The notes under the pieces: model-generated
The model's database searches: none
What the model was told of the DNA's origin: nothing
Seen by the model: only the letters and a program-made list of their open reading frames with translations
Translations under genes and position numbers: made by a program
Part shown: positions 5,527 through 7,777 of the stretch, piece by piece
Numbering within the stretch: position 1 is the first letter of the stretch
How the letters are laid out: each line of letters begins with the position of its first letter
DNA from: an uncultured Phascolarctobacterium sp.
GTDB taxonomy: Bacteria > Bacillota > Negativicutes > Acidaminococcales > Acidaminococcaceae
Direction of reading: 5' to 3'
Assembly: GCA_937906915.1 (NCBI GenBank)
Contig: CALCUU010000267.1
Span: 1-7,777 of the forward strand
DNA: 7,777 bases

Positions 5527-7191
5527 TTATTTATCCACGTTAAGAACAATTTCCTTGTCCCCGTCAATGATAAAATCAAAAGTTTTCTTTTGCTTATAGG
5601 GAGTGCCTTGCAAAATTCCTGCCAATCCGGCTTCGGGCATTGCGTCCTTGCTCATACCTGCGGGCACGCCGGAAGCCATATCAATAATCAAATCATTGTT
5701 TTTATCAGCATCATTCAGCTTTTTAATGAAGTCTGCCAAATTAAACTTGGTTTCTTTTTCTTTAACAGGCATACCTTCTTCCTGCTGTTTGCGCAACAAT
5801 TTTTGCGCCCACGCTAGGCTACTGCCACCACGAACGCTAAGCGCCAATCTACCACCGGGGTGGTTCTTAGGCACGGTAAAGTAAGCAGTTTTAGTAAACT
5901 CTTCCCCACGATAGGGCTTCAAGGTAACTTCAAAGGGAACCTTTTCCCCCGGTTTAACGTCACGCTTGGGAGTGCTTACTTGGGTAATCTCTGCAACCTG
6001 TACGTCGTCAGTGATTTCCGCAGTAACGGTGATGCCGTAAATATCTATTTTCTCAAATTTATTTTGGCTCAAAATATTTGCTGCTTCCACCATTTCAAAG
6101 TTCATCAATTTAGACAAGCCTTCGGAAGCGTAATACATATTTTCACGGTCAATGGTAACTATTTTTTTATCCTTATCCATACCGCTAATTTCAAAATGCA
6201 GGCGTGCAGTTCCGCCACCGTTTCTATCCATAGTTTTTACAACGGTGTTGTACACAGCAGCGTCTAAGATTGCAGGCACAAGCTTTTCGTCTTCCACAAT
6301 GCGCACCCGCACCGCAGTATTTTGACCACGGGCAGTATCGCTTACGGATACGAAAACAGGAATGGACGCAGGCGCTTTACCTTCCACGCCACCAATACCG
6401 CTGGCTCTATCTTGGTTAAACTTGCCAATGACTTCGCCAATATTGCCAACCTTGTAGCTGCTTTGCATATTGGGAATGCAACCTAAAATCCACACCTTGT
6501 TCATAAAGAAGTTGCACTCGCCACGTTGCATAAAGGGATGACCAAAAGCAAGAACATTGCCCTTATCATCTGTCCAAGTAACAGTTCCCAAAGAACCCAA
6601 GGTTAAATCACCTTGCATAAGGGAAGCTGCTACTGCGCTACCCGGTTCAAGGCTACCAACATTTTCAGAGCCACTGCCACCGCCCGCAATAGCCTCTAAA
6701 CCAAAGCCTTGCAAACGCTCTTGCAAATACTCCATACCCATGGGGGTGAAGCCTCCAGCCAAAAGGCCTGTGCTTTTCGGAAGCCAATCGCCACTACGAT
6801 TACTAGGCATATCAACCAGCTTGAGCATATCGTGGATAGGTGTCAAAAAGCAGTAGTGAGGATCATTAAAGGTTTTACCAAAGGCAACAGCGCCAACCAA
6901 GCGACCATCTACATACACGGGGCTACCACTCATACCTTGAGCAACGCCACCTGTCTTTTCGATAAGGTCTCCGTAAAGGCGCACTAAAATGCTGTAGCCA
7001 ACAGCTTCGCTACCGCTTACGCCTAAAATTTCTACATTAAATTCTTCAATTGTATCGCCTTTGATTACTGTCTTGCCCACGCCCTGCATCCCCGGCTTCA
7101 AGTCCTGTATGGGCATTAAAGGTACGTTGGCAAAAGCTACACAAGTGTAGCAGCAGAGCAGTAATCCTAAGAAAAATGCTTTAAGCTTCAT
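5527..7191 (-). CDS. Secreted SpoIVB/S55-peptidase-like protein
   Basis: This 554-residue exported protein is related to the SpoIVB (S55) serine-peptidase domain; its role outside sporulation is unknown. It has a Sec signal peptide (MKLKAFFLGLL, cleavage likely AFA|NV after residue 21) and an N-terminal block MPIQDLKPGMQGVGKTVIKG (26-45). The Ser motif GVAQGMSGSPVYVDGRLVGA (82-101) has S88 as candidate nucleophile. A PDZ-like LEPGSAVAASLMQGDL (181-196) precedes LGTVTW and LAFGHPF with H218. The C-terminal half is beta-rich, followed by a charged helix (about 462-500). No His precedes S88, so the His-then-Ser order of SpoIVB is impossible; activity is uncertain. The start ATG 7191 has AGGAG (7201-7197) 5 nt upstream; a longer frame from TTG 7218 lacks a ribosome site and would put nine residues before the signal peptide. 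The gene has its own promoter. Its place before mlaEFD hints at an envelope role, but this is inference. Confidence 0.82.
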   Translation of the reverse strand: MKLKAFFLGLLLCCYTCVAFANVPLMPIQDLKPGMQGVGKTVIKGDTIEEFNVEILGVSGSEAVGYSILVRLYGDLIEKTGGVAQGMSGSPVYVDGRLVGAVAFGKTFNDPHYCFLTPIHDMLKLVDMPSNRSGDWLPKSTGLLAGGFTPMGMEYLQERLQGFGLEAIAGGGSGSENVGSLEPGSAVAASLMQGDLTLGSLGTVTWTDDKGNVLAFGHPFMQRGECNFFMNKVWILGCIPNMQSSYKVGNIGEVIGKFNQDRASGIGGVEGKAPASIPVFVSVSDTARGQNTAVRVRIVEDEKLVPAILDAAVYNTVVKTMDRNGGGTARLHFEISGMDKDKKIVTIDRENMYYASEGLSKLMNFEMVEAANILSQNKFEKIDIYGITVTAEITDDVQVAEITQVSTPKRDVKPGEKVPFEVTLKPYRGEEFTKTAYFTVPKNHPGGRLALSVRGGSSLAWAQKLLRKQQEEGMPVKEKETKFNLADFIKKLNDADKNNDLIIDMASGVPAGMSKDAMPEAGLAGILQGTPYKQKKTFDFIIDGDKEIVLNVDK

Positions 7192-7196
7192 ATTAG

Positions 7197-7201
7197 CTCC
7201 T
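7197..7201 (-). promoter_or_regulatory. Ribosome binding site of the S55-like gene
   Basis: AGGAG (7201 to 7197) lies 5 nt before ATG 7191 and selects this start, which also places the signal peptide exactly at the N-terminus. Confidence 0.75.
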
Positions 7202-7218
7202 ATATCTATATATCGCAA

Positions 7219-7244
7219 AACCGGCGGGCCACGCCACGCCGGTT
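7219..7244 (-). other. GC-rich hairpin in the leader of the S55-like gene (possible terminator)
   Basis: On the minus strand perfect 8-bp arms AACCGGCG (7244-7237) and CGCCGGTT (7226-7219) enclose a 10-nt loop. Four T (7220-7217) follow and then GCG, a weak tract. It could end transcription of the preceding glycosidase gene. It also lies between the S55-gene promoter and its ribosome site, so it would be in that mRNA leader, where attenuation or 5'-end stabilisation are alternatives. Confidence 0.6.
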
Positions 7245-7266
7245 CTTATTTGCCTACTATGTTAAT

Positions 7267-7295
7267 ATTATACAACTTGCCACAGCCTTTGACAA
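7267..7295 (-). promoter_or_regulatory. Promoter of the S55-like gene
   Basis: TTGTCA (7295-7290) and TATAAT (7272-7267) are exactly 17 bp apart on the minus strand, 11 of 12 positions matching the housekeeping sigma consensus. The predicted start near 7260 gives a leader of about 70 nt containing the GC-rich hairpin. The -35 starts 4 nt after the stop codon of the preceding gene. Confidence 0.75.
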
Positions 7296-7299
7296 GCAA

Positions 7300-7777
7300 T
7301 CAATACTTGGGGAACAAGCCCAAAGCCATACTCACAGGTCGCTCCCTGCCGTCGGAAGGCTTATTGACAACCTCACCGTTGATGACCATGACACTGGAAC
7401 CACCACCGTCAAAGTTTACTGCATCACGAGCGCCTAAACGCAGGAAGTAGGTTGCCAGTTCCTTCAAGGTTAAGCCTCTAGAAGTGTTACTGCGACCATC
7501 TACTACCAGCACCAAAACGGTTCCGTCTTTTTTCAAGCCGATGGCAGTTCGGGGAGCACTACCCTTTGCAATATCTTTGGGAATAAATTCTTCAGCACTA
7601 CGCACATTCACTTTACCATTTTCTAAAATCAAAGGACCACCGCCTGCAACAATGGGAGCTGCGTTGGCAATAGGAACATTCAATTCCTGAACCAGCTCTA
7701 CCTCGTCACCAACAGCGATGCCACGCAGTAAATACTTGTTGGCAAGTCCGTGCGCAGAAACAACCACCGTTCCCGGT
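7300..7777 (-). CDS. Phosphodiester glycosidase (NAGPA) domain protein, C-terminal part (runs off right edge)
   Basis: The last 158 residues of a phosphodiester glycosidase domain are visible; the frame stays open to the window edge, so the start is outside. Numbered from the first whole codon, motifs are GGGPLI (45-50), RTAIG (76-80), DGR (93-95), NFDGGGSS (121-128) and SDGRERPV (141-148). These match the NAGPA family, named after the mammalian enzyme that removes N-acetylglucosamine from phosphodiester-linked sugars on lysosomal enzymes. Bacterial members are usually exported and thought to act on cell-surface or teichoic-type glycan phosphodiesters, but the substrate is rarely known. Any signal peptide or extra N-terminal domain lies outside the window. 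The domain ends within a few residues of the motif block (ALGLFPKY), so nothing is fused at the C-terminus. It is followed by the promoter of the S55-like gene. Confidence 0.9.
   Translation of the reverse strand, partial: PGTVVVSAHGLANKYLLRGIAVGDEVELVQELNVPIANAAPIVAGGGPLILENGKVNVRSAEEFIPKDIAKGSAPRTAIGLKKDGTVLVLVVDGRSNTSRGLTLKELATYFLRLGARDAVNFDGGGSSVMVINGEVVNKPSDGRERPVSMALGLFPKY

Noticed and set aside
6557..6856. 99-codon Pro/Ser-rich plus-strand frame
   Set aside because: It is a shadow of the S55-like gene; the proline-rich composition comes from complementing glycine codons.

Overview
The window looks like chromosomal DNA from a diderm Firmicute of the class Negativicutes. Within that class an Acidaminococcaceae/Phascolarctobacterium-like genome is my best guess, but this is inferred from gene content and not proven. 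Two kinds of evidence combine. Several genes belong to a two-membrane envelope: a TolC outer-membrane channel, and an Mla lipid transporter whose MlaD carries an apparent outer-membrane beta-barrel. The rest is Firmicute-like: strong GGAGG ribosome sites, a SpoIVB-type S55 peptidase-like protein, a WalJ/YycJ metallo-hydrolase and a phosphodiester glycosidase. All eight genes lie on the minus strand, so transcription runs from high to low coordinates.

In transcription order: (1) 7777-7300, the C-terminal part of a phosphodiester glycosidase (NAGPA domain), cut by the window edge. (2) 7191-5527, a secreted SpoIVB/S55-like protein with its own near-consensus promoter (7295-7267) and a GC-rich hairpin in its leader (7244-7219). 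(3) 5448-2667, a tight mlaE-mlaF-mlaD operon, with gaps of 12 nt and 1 nt, encoding permease, ATPase and a long MCE protein. (4) 2583-1180, tolC, with its own promoter and an 18-bp palindrome just after the predicted transcription start, and a clear intrinsic terminator (1156-1127). (5) 1020-340, deoC, from an extended -10 promoter, overlapping by 4 nt (6) 343-1, the N-terminal part of a WalJ/YycJ-type metallo-beta-lactamase-fold protein that runs off the left edge.

The central theme is the envelope. MlaE and MlaF form the inner-membrane ABC engine. MlaD has one membrane anchor, one MCE domain, about 130 residues of heptad-patterned helix and a C-terminal beta-rich domain ending in Phe. This is the architecture described in Veillonella parvula as a trans-envelope bridge that replaces the separate MlaA and MlaC proteins. 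No mlaA, mlaB or mlaC is present here. TolC follows directly but has its own promoter and a TetR-size operator, so it can probably be controlled separately. The S55-like protein has its Ser motif before its His motif, the reverse of the SpoIVB order.

Shine-Dalgarno positions show that the longest open frames overshoot the real starts of deoC (ATG 1020), tolC (ATG 2583) and the S55-like gene (ATG 7191). No gene-free stretch exceeds 300 bases, and I saw no tRNA, rRNA, CRISPR, IS element or prophage signal.
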